The notes under the pieces are model-generated. The model saw only the letters and a program-made list of their open reading frames with translations. It had not been told where the DNA came from and made no database searches. From the NCBI RefSeq assembly GCF_036250695.1, contig NZ_CP109427.1:4216001-4280000 (forward strand): DNA of 64,000 nt, written 5' to 3'. Both the position numbers and the translations under genes were made by a program. Shown piece after piece: positions 45,459-54,268 of the stretch; within the stretch, counting starts at the first letter, position 1, and each line of letters begins with the position of its first letter. Source of the stretch: Streptomyces sp. NBC_01497. Lineage in GTDB: Bacteria > Actinomycetota > Actinomycetes > Streptomycetales > Streptomycetaceae.

Positions 45459-46157
45459 TCACCGGCGGTTCCTGAGACGCAGGTAGCGCGGCGGTACGGC
45501 GGCGGTCAGCCATACGTCGTTCGCGGTGCGGTGGAAGGTCAGGCCGGCCGCGTGCATCGCCGCCGCGTCGATGGCGAGGACGACCGGTCTGCCCCGGCGG
45601 GCGCCGACGCGGGTGGCGGTCCCCCGGTCGGGGGACAGATGGACATGGTGGCGGCGCATCGGCCGCAGGCCCTCGGCCCGGATCGCCGGGAGGCTCGCGG
45701 GCACCGTGCCGTGGTAGAGGTACGCGGGCGGTGTGAGCGCGGGCAGGTCCAGGTCCACGGGGACGGTGTGGCCCTGCTGGGCCCGGATCCGGTCGTTCTC
45801 GACGGCGAAGCGTTGTTTGTCGTTCGTGGCGACGACGCGTTCCAGTTCGGCGCGGTCGACGGGGAAGCCGTCGCAGGCGGCGGCTGCGAGGAGCACGTCG
45901 ATGTCCACCCAGCCCTGTGCGTCGAGGGTGATGCCGATGCGGTCGGGGCGGTGGCGCAGGTGCAGGGACAGGTAGCGGGACACCTTCACGACGTGGCGGT
46001 CGTCGGTCCTTCCCGTGCCGTCCGTCCTGTCCGTCCGGTCCCTCTCGTCCGTCTCCCCTGTTCCTCCCGTTTCCGCCGGTTGCCTTGCTTCCCCCGTTCT
46101 CCCCGTTCTCCCCGTTCTCCCTGCTTCCCCTGCTTCCCTTTCTCTGTCTTCGCTCAT
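45459..46157 (-). CDS. kptA: RNA 2'-phosphotransferase (KptA/Tpt1 family)
   Basis: The core has the Tpt1/KptA motifs: VSRYLSLHLRHRPDRIG, AYLYHGT, RRHHVHLSPD and AIDAAAMHAAGLTF, which hold the Arg-His-Arg-Arg catalytic set. The enzyme moves an internal RNA 2'-phosphate to NAD+, giving ADP-ribose 1'',2''-cyclic phosphate. Bacteria lack the tRNA-splicing pathway that needs it, so its bacterial target is unknown. The first 55 residues are TGRTGRTG-type low complexity from repetitive DNA, and there is no clear ribosome site; a GTG at 45989 would give the usual length of about 177 residues. Confidence 0.86.
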   Translation of the reverse strand: MSEDREREAGEAGRTGRTGRTGEARQPAETGGTGETDERDRTDRTDGTGRTDDRHVVKVSRYLSLHLRHRPDRIGITLDAQGWVDIDVLLAAAACDGFPVDRAELERVVATNDKQRFAVENDRIRAQQGHTVPVDLDLPALTPPAYLYHGTVPASLPAIRAEGLRPMRRHHVHLSPDRGTATRVGARRGRPVVLAIDAAAMHAAGLTFHRTANDVWLTAAVPPRYLRLRNRR

Positions 46158-46224
46158 GGTGTCAGCCTGTCGCCGTACCGCACCCGTCCGCCATTGCTTT
46201 TCAGATGTTCAGGATCCTGATGTT

Positions 46225-46363
46225 TGATCCACAGCCAACCCGGCTTATCCACAGGCAGATTGACTCCCCTGTGGACAACTGAAGCGGCTCGGGGGCCCCT
46301 TGAGGCTCCGGCACGTGCCCGTACGCGAGTTGGGTTACGACGCGTCAAGACAGGTAATCCACA
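46225..46363. promoter_or_regulatory. Cluster of DnaA boxes upstream of kptA
   Basis: TTATCCACA at 46245-46253 and TTGTCCACA on the minus strand at 46270-46278 are perfect DnaA boxes, convergent and 16 bp apart. TGATCCACA at 46225-46233 and TAATCCACA at 46355-46363 differ at one position. The region is the 253-bp non-coding space upstream of kptA and is lower in GC than its surroundings. It may titrate DnaA. I recall a high-affinity cluster called D78 in S. coelicolor in a comparable place; identity was not checked. Confidence 0.8.
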
Positions 46364-46410
46364 GCCCTGGTTCACCAAGGAAGCCGCTGCGCAATGTTCT
46401 TGAGGGAAGT

Positions 46411-47319
46411 TCATATGCCGCCGCGGGGACGCGGTATGCGGCCCAGGTACGTCAGCGCGGCCGCCATGGAACCCTCCCGAGAGGGGTGGAACGACCTGCG
46501 GAAGTAGCGGGGCACCGCTGCCCCGAGCGACCTCCATGAAGGCAGCAGGCCTTTCTCGATCGCCCTGTTGTGACCCGCCAAGGTGTAGGTGGGCTTTCCT
46601 GGGGGGATGGTGGGGTCGTGCCGGATCAGGTGACGGGTACCACGGATCCACAGGCCCAGCAGCGCGGGCGCGGTGACGCACATCGTGCCCCTTCTGCGGA
46701 GTCGCCGGAGCGCGCCGGGACCGCCGCAGTGCTCGTACATGTCGAAGGCCACAGACCGGTGTTCGACCTCCTCGGCGCCGTGCCAGCGGAGCAGGTGCAG
46801 CATCACCGGGTCGGCGCCGGCCCGGTCGAGTCCGTCCGCAGTAAGCACCCAGTCCCCCAGTACGGCGGTGAACTGCTCGATGGCCGCGACGAACGCCAAC
46901 CGGTACAGGATCCAGCGGCTCTTGGGCAACGGGACCCACCACGGCGGCACCGGTCCCAGCAGCCGCTCGAAGAGGGCGTCCACCCGTCGTGTGAAGTCCG
47001 CCGTGTCCAGGTCCTGAGCGGCCAAGTGGTCGAGTACGTGGGAGTGCTGGACGCTGTGCGTGGCCTCCTGTCCCATGAACCCCTTCACGCGGGCCAGCAG
47101 GTCGGGGTCGTGTACGCGGGGCAGCGCCTCCTTGAAGACCTGGACGAACCAGCGCTCGCCCGCGGGCAGCAACAGGTGCAGCACGTTGATGACATGACCG
47201 GCCAGCGGCTCGCCCGGGATCCAGTGCAGGGGCGTGCCGTGCCAGTCGAAGTCGACGCGCCGGGGGGCGGGAGGGCCCGGTGCCGATGGCGGGCCCCCGG
47301 CGGGGTGTGCGGTCGTCAC
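46411..47319 (-). CDS. Metal-dependent hydrolase (PF10118-like, ferritin-like fold)
   Basis: The 302-residue protein has helical segments with repeated metal-ligand patterns: LPAGERWFVQVFKEALPR, VKGFMGQEATHSVQHSHV and RWHGAEEVEHRSVAFDMYEH. I place it in the predicted metal-dependent hydrolase family PF10118, probably a di-iron ferritin-like fold. Its GTG start overlaps the stop of the upstream hydrolase::SDR gene in GTGA, so the two are translationally coupled. Its reaction is unknown; membership beside fatty-acid-like or epoxide-like enzymes suggests lipid or xenobiotic chemistry. Confidence 0.83.
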   Translation of the reverse strand: MTTAHPAGGPPSAPGPPAPRRVDFDWHGTPLHWIPGEPLAGHVINVLHLLLPAGERWFVQVFKEALPRVHDPDLLARVKGFMGQEATHSVQHSHVLDHLAAQDLDTADFTRRVDALFERLLGPVPPWWVPLPKSRWILYRLAFVAAIEQFTAVLGDWVLTADGLDRAGADPVMLHLLRWHGAEEVEHRSVAFDMYEHCGGPGALRRLRRRGTMCVTAPALLGLWIRGTRHLIRHDPTIPPGKPTYTLAGHNRAIEKGLLPSWRSLGAAVPRYFRRSFHPSREGSMAAALTYLGRIPRPRGGI

Positions 47320-49262
47320 AGGGGCGGCTCCCGTCGTGCGATGGCCGCCCGCGCGCCGCGGGACAGCCGGGCCAGCGCGCGCAGGCCGTACGCCTCGGGT
47401 GTCACGGGGACCACCGCGTCGTTGCGTACGACGGCGCGCAGCACCGCGTCGGCGACACGCTCCGGCGGATAGTCGCGGAGCGCGTACAGGCGGGTGGTCC
47501 GGTGCCTGAGGCGTTCCTGCTCCTCGTCGCTGACGCCGGTGAAGCGGGCCGTGGCCGTGATCCCGGTGTGGACGAAGCCGGGGCAGACGGCGGAGACACC
47601 GATGTCCCGCTCCGCGAGTTCGGCCCGCAGGCATTCGCTGAGCATCAGCACCGCCGCTTTAGACGTGCTGTACGCGGGCAGCGCACGCGAGGGCTGGAAG
47701 GCCGCGGCGGAAGCGGTGTTGACGATGTGTCCGCCCTGTCCGCGCTCGGCCATCAGACGGCCGAAGAGACGGCAGCCGTGGATGACGCCCCACAGGTTGG
47801 CGTCGAGCACCTTCCGCCAGTCCTCGGCGGTGGTGTCGAGGAAGGAGCCGGACATCCCGATGCCCGCGTTGTTGACCAGGACGTCGGGCACGCCGTACGT
47901 CTTCTCGACCCGGGCCGCCAGCGCCTCCATGGCGTGCTCGTCACCGACGTCGGCGTGCTCGGGCCAGGCCTCGCGGGCGCCCGCGGCGCGGGCTTCGCCC
48001 GCGGTGCGCGCGGCGCCCTCGCCGTCGATGTCGACCGCGACGACCCGGGCGCCGGCCCGCGCGAAGGCGAGGACGGTGGCCCGGCCGATGCCGCTCGCAG
48101 CCCCGGTCACGAGGATGAGACGGCCGGCGAAGCGTGCGGCGCCGGCCTGCGCGGCGGGAGTGTCCTTCCCGGTCCCGGGGAGCCGAGCGCCGGGCAGCCG
48201 GGCCCCGGGCACGGGCCCTGCCCCGGTGGCCGGTTCTCGTCCGTGACCGCGTTGCCCGCCCCGGGCCGGCCCCTCGCCGCGTGCAAGGTCCTCGCCCCGC
48301 GCCGAGGTCTCTCCGTGCCCCGCGTCCTCGGTGCCTTCGCCATCCCGCTCCCGGTCCGTCACGAAGTCCGCGATCCAGGTGCTGAGCTGGTCGGGACGGG
48401 TACGGGGGAGCCAGTGCTTGGCCCGTACGGTGCGGCGGGTCAGGCGCGGGACCCAGCGGTCGAGGTCGTCGTACAGCCGCTCCGAGAGGTACGGGTCCCC
48501 GGTGGGCACGATGAGCTGGACCGGCACATGGGCATGGGCGTCGGGGCGCGGATCGCGCAGCCGCGCGCGGACGTTGTCGCGGTAGAGCCAGGCGCCGTTG
48601 GCGGCGTCCTCGGCCAGAGTGGGAGCGGGGTAGACGTCCTCGCCGCCGGTCTCCGGCAGGTTCTCCGCACGCCGCAGCATGGCGGGCCAGCGTCGGCCGA
48701 GCGGGCCGCGCCAGGCGAGTTCGGGAAGCGCGGGCGTGTGCAGCGCGTAGACGTACCAGGACTTCGCGCCTTGCGCGAGGAGTTGCGCGGCGGCGCGCGG
48801 TGACCTCTCGGCCGCACGGTCGCGCAGCCAGTGCCCCAGGTGGTCCAGGGAGGGCCCCGAGAGCGAGGTGAACGACGCGACGCGGCCCCGGGTGCGGGGG
48901 CTCGTGGCGAACTCCCAGCCCTGGACCGAACCCCAGTCGTGGCCCACGAGATGGACCGGCCGGTCCGGGCTGACGGCGTCCGCGACGGCGAGGAAGTCGT
49001 CCGTGAGGCGGTCGAGCGTGAAGCCGCCGCGCAGCGGGTGGGGGGCGGCGGAGTGACCGTGGCCGCGGACGTCGTAGAGGGCGACGTGGAAGCGTGGCGC
49101 GAGGCGCCGGGCCACCGGCAGCCACACCTCCTTGCTGTCCGGGTAGCCGTGCACGAGGAGGACGGTGGGCCGGTCGGGGCCGGGCGAGCCGAACTCCGCC
49201 ACGTCGAGGGTGATACGGCCGCTGGGGACCGTGCGGGGGGTGGGCCGTGGGCTGTCGGTCAT
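47316..49262 (-). CDS. Alpha/beta-hydrolase::short-chain dehydrogenase fusion (EphD-like)
   Basis: The 648-residue protein joins two enzymes. The N-terminal half (about 15-310) is an alpha/beta-hydrolase of the epoxide hydrolase type: VLLVHGYPDSKEVW (oxyanion loop), GHDWGSVQGW with aspartate as nucleophile. A low-complexity linker of about 65 residues (310-375) follows. The C-terminal half is an SDR with TGAASGIGRAT, NNAGIG and YSTSKAA. The pair matches mycobacterial EphD. It could open an epoxide and oxidise the resulting alcohol. It is coupled with the metal-dependent hydrolase gene downstream by a 4-base overlap. Confidence 0.9.
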   Translation of the reverse strand: MTDSPRPTPRTVPSGRITLDVAEFGSPGPDRPTVLLVHGYPDSKEVWLPVARRLAPRFHVALYDVRGHGHSAAPHPLRGGFTLDRLTDDFLAVADAVSPDRPVHLVGHDWGSVQGWEFATSPRTRGRVASFTSLSGPSLDHLGHWLRDRAAERSPRAAAQLLAQGAKSWYVYALHTPALPELAWRGPLGRRWPAMLRRAENLPETGGEDVYPAPTLAEDAANGAWLYRDNVRARLRDPRPDAHAHVPVQLIVPTGDPYLSERLYDDLDRWVPRLTRRTVRAKHWLPRTRPDQLSTWIADFVTDRERDGEGTEDAGHGETSARGEDLARGEGPARGGQRGHGREPATGAGPVPGARLPGARLPGTGKDTPAAQAGAARFAGRLILVTGAASGIGRATVLAFARAGARVVAVDIDGEGAARTAGEARAAGAREAWPEHADVGDEHAMEALAARVEKTYGVPDVLVNNAGIGMSGSFLDTTAEDWRKVLDANLWGVIHGCRLFGRLMAERGQGGHIVNTASAAAFQPSRALPAYSTSKAAVLMLSECLRAELAERDIGVSAVCPGFVHTGITATARFTGVSDEEQERLRHRTTRLYALRDYPPERVADAVLRAVVRNDAVVPVTPEAYGLRALARLSRGARAAIARREPPL

Positions 49263-49364
49263 GATGTGGCGTTCGCCTCCAGGGTTGCGCTACGCGCTGG
49301 TAGCGTCACGCGGCAGCGCCGGACGCGTCAAGGGTGATGCGGCGCGGACCCGGGGGCTCCCTGT

Positions 49365-49550
49365 CCCGGAACCAGCCCCACCGGCACGTCTCCGGCACAC
49401 CTCCGGCCGGGGAACCAGCCTCACTGACATGCTGCCTGGCCCGGAACCAGCCCCACCGGCACGCCTCCAGCCGGGGAACCAGAGCCGCACCGGCACGCTT
49501 CCGGGCCCCGGAAGCAACCAACCGGCACGCCTCCGGGCCCCCGGACGGAG
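49365..49550. repeat. Degenerate tandem repeats upstream of the ABC operon
   Basis: A 23-bp sequence beginning CCCGGAACCAGCCCCACC is repeated exactly at 49365-49387 and 49440-49462 (period 75), with decayed half-copies (GGGGAACCAG and CCGGCACGC words) at 49411, 49475 and 49517. It fills most of the 540-bp space between the fusion gene and the ABC operon. I see no gene there. Confidence 0.8.
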
Positions 49551-49802
49551 TGTCGCGGACGCCGCTGCCCGGCCCAGGAACCGGGCCTCGCGGATCCGCT
49601 GTCCGCCCCCGCGCCGGTGCTTCGTCGTGCGCGTCACCGTCCGGGCCCCGGGGGGCGCCGCCCCTCCCAAGGGCCGCGCCCGCGCTCCCCGGTGTCAGCC
49701 TTGCGGGCGGGTGTCCCTGGGCGCACGTACGACCCGAGGCTGATGCCGGGACCGCCGGCAGGGTTGACGACCGGAGCGCGGCGCGCCGTTAGCGTCTGTG
49801 AC

Positions 49803-50762
49803 GTGACTGCTGTGATTGCGACCGAAGGTCTGAGCAAACGGTTCCCCCGGGTGACCGCGCTCGACCGGCTCACCCTGGACATCGGGGCCGGTGTAACCGG
49901 GCTCGTCGGCGCCAATGGCGCCGGCAAGTCCACGATGATCAAGATACTTCTTGGTCTCTCGCCCGCGACGGAAGGCCGGGCCGCCGTACTGGGGCTGGAC
50001 GTGTCGACCGGTGGTGGCGCCATCCGGGAACGGGTCGGCTACATGCCGGAACACGACTGCCTGCCGCCCGACGTGTCGGCGACGGAGTTCGTCGTCCATA
50101 TGGCGCGCATGTCGGGGCTGCCGCCCACCGCCGCGCGGGAGCGCACGGCGGACACCCTGCGCCACGTCGGTCTGTACGAGGAGCGCTATCGCCCCATCGG
50201 CGGCTACTCGACGGGCATGAAGCAGCGGGTGAAGCTCGCCCAGGCGCTGGTGCACGACCCGCGGCTGGTCCTGCTGGACGAGCCGACGAACGGGCTCGAC
50301 CCGGTCGGCCGGGACGAGATGCTGGGCCTCATCCGCCGCGTGTACACCGACTTCGGCATCTCCGTGCTGGTGACCTCGCACCTGCTCGGCGAACTGGAGC
50401 GCACCTGCGACCACGTCGTCGTCATCGACGGCGGCAAGCTGCTGCGGTCCAGCTCCACCAGTGACTTCACGCAGATGACCACGACGCTCGCGGTCGAGGT
50501 CACCGACTCCGACGCGTACCCGGACGGCACCGGTGCCCTGCGGGACGCGCTGACAGCGGCGGGGGTGACCCTCCTCGCCGCGAGCGAGCAGGGCCTGCCC
50601 GGCGCCGGCCACGTCCTCCTCGTCGAGGCGACCGGCGAGGAGATCCACGACACCGTGCGGGACACCGTCGCACGTCTCGGCCTGGGGCTCGTCCGCATGG
50701 AGCAGCGGCGTCACCACATCGCCGAGGTCTTCCGGCAGGAGAAGGAAGGGGTCCCCGCATGA
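49803..50762 (+). CDS. ABC transporter ATP-binding protein (ABC-2 type), first copy
   Basis: The 319-residue ATPase has Walker A GANGAGKST (36-44), signature YSTGMKQRVKLAQAL, Walker B LVLLDEPTNGLD and a switch His in TSHLL. A C-terminal domain of about 100 residues follows. TAGCGT lies 7 bases before the GTG start, which makes a leaderless message likely; a TTGACG is present 20 bp further upstream, longer than the usual spacing. Its TGA overlaps the ATG of the next permease (ATGA), so the four genes 49803-53450 form one operon. The substrate is unknown. Confidence 0.92.
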   Translation: MTAVIATEGLSKRFPRVTALDRLTLDIGAGVTGLVGANGAGKSTMIKILLGLSPATEGRAAVLGLDVSTGGGAIRERVGYMPEHDCLPPDVSATEFVVHMARMSGLPPTAARERTADTLRHVGLYEERYRPIGGYSTGMKQRVKLAQALVHDPRLVLLDEPTNGLDPVGRDEMLGLIRRVYTDFGISVLVTSHLLGELERTCDHVVVIDGGKLLRSSSTSDFTQMTTTLAVEVTDSDAYPDGTGALRDALTAAGVTLLAASEQGLPGAGHVLLVEATGEEIHDTVRDTVARLGLGLVRMEQRRHHIAEVFRQEKEGVPA

Positions 50763-51784
50763 GCGTCCCGAACGGCATGGGCGGCCCCGGCGCCGGGAGT
50801 ACCGCTCCCGGCACGGGCGCCCCCGGCACCACGGTCCCCGCGGGCGGCGGCCCGCCCGCCGGTACGAGCCCGGGTACGGACCCCCGTGCGGGCGCCGGGC
50901 CGGGCGCCGACGCCACCACCCGGATCCACAACATCGGCTACCGGAACTACGACGGCGCCCGCCTCGGCCGCTCCTACGCCCGCCGGTCCCTCTACACGCA
51001 GTCGCTGCGCGGGGCCTTCGGCCTCGGCAGGTCCGGCAAGTCCAAGGTCCTGCCGATGATCCTGTTCGCCGTGATGTGCCTGCCCGCGGCGCTCGTCGTC
51101 GCCGTCGCCGTGGTGACCCACGCGAAGAACCTCAGCGTCGAGTACACGCGGTACGCGATCCTGCTGCAGGCGGTGATCGGCCTGTTCCTCGCGGCGCAGG
51201 CCCCGCAGTCGGTCTCGCGCGACCTGCGCTTCCGCAGCGTTCCGCTGTACTTCTCGCGCCCCATCGAGCGGCGCGACTACGTGCTCGCGAAGTTCGGCGC
51301 GATGAGCACGGCGCTGTTCGTGCTGACCGCCGCGCCCGTCGTGATCCTCTACATCGGCGCGCTGCTGGCGAAGCTGGACTTCGCCGATCAGACGAAGGGG
51401 TTCGGTGAGGGCCTCGTCTCGGTCGCCGTGCTGTCGCTGCTGTTCGGCGGTATCGGGCTGGTGCTGGCGGCGCTGACCCCGCGCCGCGGGTTCGGGGTGG
51501 CGGCCGTGATCGCCACGCTCGTCATCTCCTACGGCGCGGTCTCCACGGTCCAGGTGATCGTCTGGGCCGGGACGCCGAGTTCGGCCGTCAGCTGGCTCGG
51601 GCTGTTCTCACCCATCACGCTCGTCGACGGCTTCCAGACCGCGTTCCTGGGGGCGAGTTCGTCGTTCCCCGGCGGGATGGGCCCCGGCGCCGGCACCGGT
51701 GTCGTCTACCTGCTCGTCATCCTCGGCCTCGTCGCCGGTTCGTACGGAGTCCTCATGCGCCGCTACCGGGAGGTCGGGCTGTGA
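50759..51784 (+). CDS. ABC-2 type permease, first copy
   Basis: The 341-residue protein has a Gly/Pro-rich N-terminal leader (about 60 residues) and then six TM segments, with NIGYRNYDGARLGR before the first and SRDLRFRSVPLYFSRPI between the second and third. Permeases of this type export drugs, peptides or lipids together with a paired ATPase. The start overlaps the stop of the ATPase before it, and its own stop overlaps the GTG of the next ATPase. Exported cargo cannot be predicted. Confidence 0.88.
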   Translation: MSVPNGMGGPGAGSTAPGTGAPGTTVPAGGGPPAGTSPGTDPRAGAGPGADATTRIHNIGYRNYDGARLGRSYARRSLYTQSLRGAFGLGRSGKSKVLPMILFAVMCLPAALVVAVAVVTHAKNLSVEYTRYAILLQAVIGLFLAAQAPQSVSRDLRFRSVPLYFSRPIERRDYVLAKFGAMSTALFVLTAAPVVILYIGALLAKLDFADQTKGFGEGLVSVAVLSLLFGGIGLVLAALTPRRGFGVAAVIATLVISYGAVSTVQVIVWAGTPSSAVSWLGLFSPITLVDGFQTAFLGASSSFPGGMGPGAGTGVVYLLVILGLVAGSYGVLMRRYREVGL

Positions 51785-52692
51785 CCACGATCGAGATCGA
51801 CCACGCCTCCCGCTGGTTCGGCAACGTCGTCGCCGTCAACGACGTCACCATGACGATCGGCCCCGGCGTCACCGGCCTCCTCGGCCCCAACGGCGCCGGG
51901 AAGTCCACCCTCATCAACATGATGGGCGGCTTCCTCGCGCCCTCCACCGGTACGGTCACGCTCGACGGCCGGCCGATCTGGCGCAACGAGGACGTGTACC
52001 GCGAGATCGGTATCGTGCCCGAGCGCGAGGCGATGTACGACTTCCTGACCGGTCTCGAATTCGTCGTCGCAAACGCCGAGTTGCACGGTCTCGGCGAGCG
52101 TGAGGCGCACGCGGCGCTCGCCACGGTCGAGATGGCGTACGCGCAGGACCGCGCCATCTCGACCTACAGCAAGGGCATGCGGCAGCGCGTCAAGATGGCG
52201 TCCGCGCTCGTCCACGACCCGTCGGTGCTGCTGCTGGACGAGCCGTTCAACGGCATGGACCCGCGTCAGCGCATGCAACTCATGGAGCTGCTACGACAGA
52301 TGGGAGCGCAGGGCCGCACCGTGCTGTTCTCGTCCCACATCCTCGAAGAGGTCGAACAGCTCGCCTCGCACATCGAGGTGATCGTCGCGGGACGGCACGC
52401 CGCGAGCGGCGACTTCCGGCGCATCCGCAGGCTGATGACGGACCGCCCGCACCGCTATCTCGTACGTTCCAGCGACGACCGGGCGCTCGCCGCCGCGCTC
52501 ATCGCCGACCCGTCGACGGCGGGCATCGAAGTGGACCTGGCCGAGGGCGCGCTGCGCGTCCAGGCGGTCGACTTCGGCCGCTTCACGACCCTGCTGCCGC
52601 AGGTGGCGCGCGCGCACTCCATCCGGCTGCTGACGGTCTCGCCGTCCGACGAGTCGCTCGAATCGGTCTTCTCGTACCTCGTCACGGCCTGA
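51781..52692 (+). CDS. ABC transporter ATP-binding protein (ABC-2 type), second copy
   Basis: The 303-residue ATPase has Walker A GPNGAGKST (about 35-43), signature YSKGMRQRVKMASAL, Walker B LLLDEPFNGMD and switch His in SSHILEEVEQL. It is related to the first ATPase of the operon but not identical, so the operon probably encodes a heteromeric exporter or two exporters. It overlaps the permease before it by GTGA and is followed 38 bp later by another permease. Confidence 0.92.
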   Translation: MTTIEIDHASRWFGNVVAVNDVTMTIGPGVTGLLGPNGAGKSTLINMMGGFLAPSTGTVTLDGRPIWRNEDVYREIGIVPEREAMYDFLTGLEFVVANAELHGLGEREAHAALATVEMAYAQDRAISTYSKGMRQRVKMASALVHDPSVLLLDEPFNGMDPRQRMQLMELLRQMGAQGRTVLFSSHILEEVEQLASHIEVIVAGRHAASGDFRRIRRLMTDRPHRYLVRSSDDRALAAALIADPSTAGIEVDLAEGALRVQAVDFGRFTTLLPQVARAHSIRLLTVSPSDESLESVFSYLVTA

Positions 52693-52730
52693 TCCCGGCC
52701 CACCCACCTCGAAAGGAGTGTGAACGCACC

Positions 52731-53450
52731 ATGTACAACCCCACTGTCGCGCGGCTCACGTACCGCGCCCTGCTGGGCAGGCGCCGGGCCGCGATCCTCT
52801 TCATCCTGCCCGCGCTGCTGATCGTGATCTCGGTGGCCGTACGGCTGGTCAAGGGCGCGGACGACGGTACGGCGTCGGACCTGCTGGGCAGTTTCGGCAT
52901 CGCCACGATGGTGCCGCTGATCGGCGTGATCGCGGGCACCGGCGCGATCGGCCCCGAGATCGACGACGGTTCGATCGTCTACCTGCTGTCGAAGCCGGTG
53001 AAGCGGCCCACCATCATCGTCACGAAGCTGACGGTCGCGATCGCCGTGACGATGGCCTTCTCGGCGATCCCGACGCTGATCGCCGGGTACATCCTGAACG
53101 GCAACGGCGCGCAGATCGCGGTGGCCTACACCGTCGCCGCGCTGGTCGCGTCGATCGCGTACAGCGCGCTGTTCCTGCTGCTCGGCACGGTCAGCAGGCA
53201 CGCGGTCGTCATCGGCCTGGTCTACGCGCTGGTGTGGGAGGCGCTGTTCGGCAGCCTGGTCCCGGGTGCGCGGACCCTGAGCGTGCAGCAGTGGGCGCTC
53301 GCGCTCGCGCAGCGGATCGCCGGCCACGACGCGGTGTCCTCGGACGTGGGTCTGCCGGTCGCGGTGGTGCTGCTGCTGGTGGTCACCGTCGGGGCGACCT
53401 GGTACGCCGGACAGCGGCTGCGGACGCTGAAGCTGGCGGGCGAGGAGTAG
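52731..53450 (+). CDS. ABC-2 type permease, second copy
   Basis: The 239-residue protein has about six TM segments and the ABC-2 permease feature GPEIDDGSIVYLLSKPVKR, like the DRRA/NatB group. An AAAGGAGTG ribosome site precedes the ATG. With the second ATPase it should form one exporter complex. It ends the operon; no clear terminator hairpin was recognised after it. The cargo is unknown. Confidence 0.88.
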   Translation: MYNPTVARLTYRALLGRRRAAILFILPALLIVISVAVRLVKGADDGTASDLLGSFGIATMVPLIGVIAGTGAIGPEIDDGSIVYLLSKPVKRPTIIVTKLTVAIAVTMAFSAIPTLIAGYILNGNGAQIAVAYTVAALVASIAYSALFLLLGTVSRHAVVIGLVYALVWEALFGSLVPGARTLSVQQWALALAQRIAGHDAVSSDVGLPVAVVLLLVVTVGATWYAGQRLRTLKLAGEE

Positions 53451-53653
53451 CCCCGGGGCGCGCCGGCCGGCGGGAGGACCGCCGCGCGGCGGGCGGCGGC
53501 CGGGAGTCGCGGGGGCATACGGCGCACACGAGGACGCGCGGCACACCCGGCACACCCGGCGCGTACGGCGCGTACGGCACATCCGGCGGGCGCGACGCGC
53601 GGAGGACGGCGTTCCGGTGCCGCGCCGGGCGCCTGGCTGGTACCTCTTGGGCC

Positions 53654-54268
53654 ATGCGCGACATCGTCCTGTCCCTGTCCGTGTCGCTGGACGGGTTCTT
53701 CGAGGGGCCCGGCGGCGACATCAGCTGGCACCGGGTCGACGACGAACTCCACCAGCACCTCAACGACCGGCTCCGCACCATGGGCGGTTTCCTCACCGGC
53801 CGCGCCACCCACGAGCTGATGGCGGCGTACTGGCCGACCGCCGACGCCGGCCCGGCGGCCTCCGGGCCCACCGCCGAGTTCGCCGGGATCTGGCGCTCGA
53901 TGCCGAAGACCGTGTACTCCCGCACGCTCGCGCCGGGCCCCGCGCCCTGGAACGCGACCGTGGTGCCGGAGGTCGTCGTGGCGGACGTACGCGCCCTGAA
54001 GGCACAGGAGGGCGGGGACCTCGTGGTCGGCGGCCCGAACCTCGCGGCGACGTTCCTGCGGCACGGCCTGGTCGACGAGTTCCGTACCTACGTGCATCCG
54101 GTCCTCGTCGGGGGCGGCACCCGGCTGTTCCCCGAAGTGCCCTTCGCCGGGGCGGACCGTGCGGTGGGGCTGCGGCTCGTGGAGAGCCGCACCTTCGGCA
54201 ACGGGGTCGTCCTCCTGCGCCACCGTGTGGACGCGGACGACCCGGCCCTGGAGGGCCGTCGGCAGTAG
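53654..54268 (+). CDS. Dihydrofolate-reductase-fold protein (RibD C-terminal type)
   Basis: The 204-residue protein starts MRDIVLSLSVSLDGFFEGPGG and has HPVLVGGGTRLFP and LVESRTFGNGVVLL, as in the protein at 6408-6974. It is expected to bind NADPH. TACCTC lies 7 bases before the ATG with no ribosome site, so it is possibly leaderless. It does not appear to belong to the ABC operon upstream. The substrate is unknown. Confidence 0.86.
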   Translation: MRDIVLSLSVSLDGFFEGPGGDISWHRVDDELHQHLNDRLRTMGGFLTGRATHELMAAYWPTADAGPAASGPTAEFAGIWRSMPKTVYSRTLAPGPAPWNATVVPEVVVADVRALKAQEGGDLVVGGPNLAATFLRHGLVDEFRTYVHPVLVGGGTRLFPEVPFAGADRAVGLRLVESRTFGNGVVLLRHRVDADDPALEGRRQ

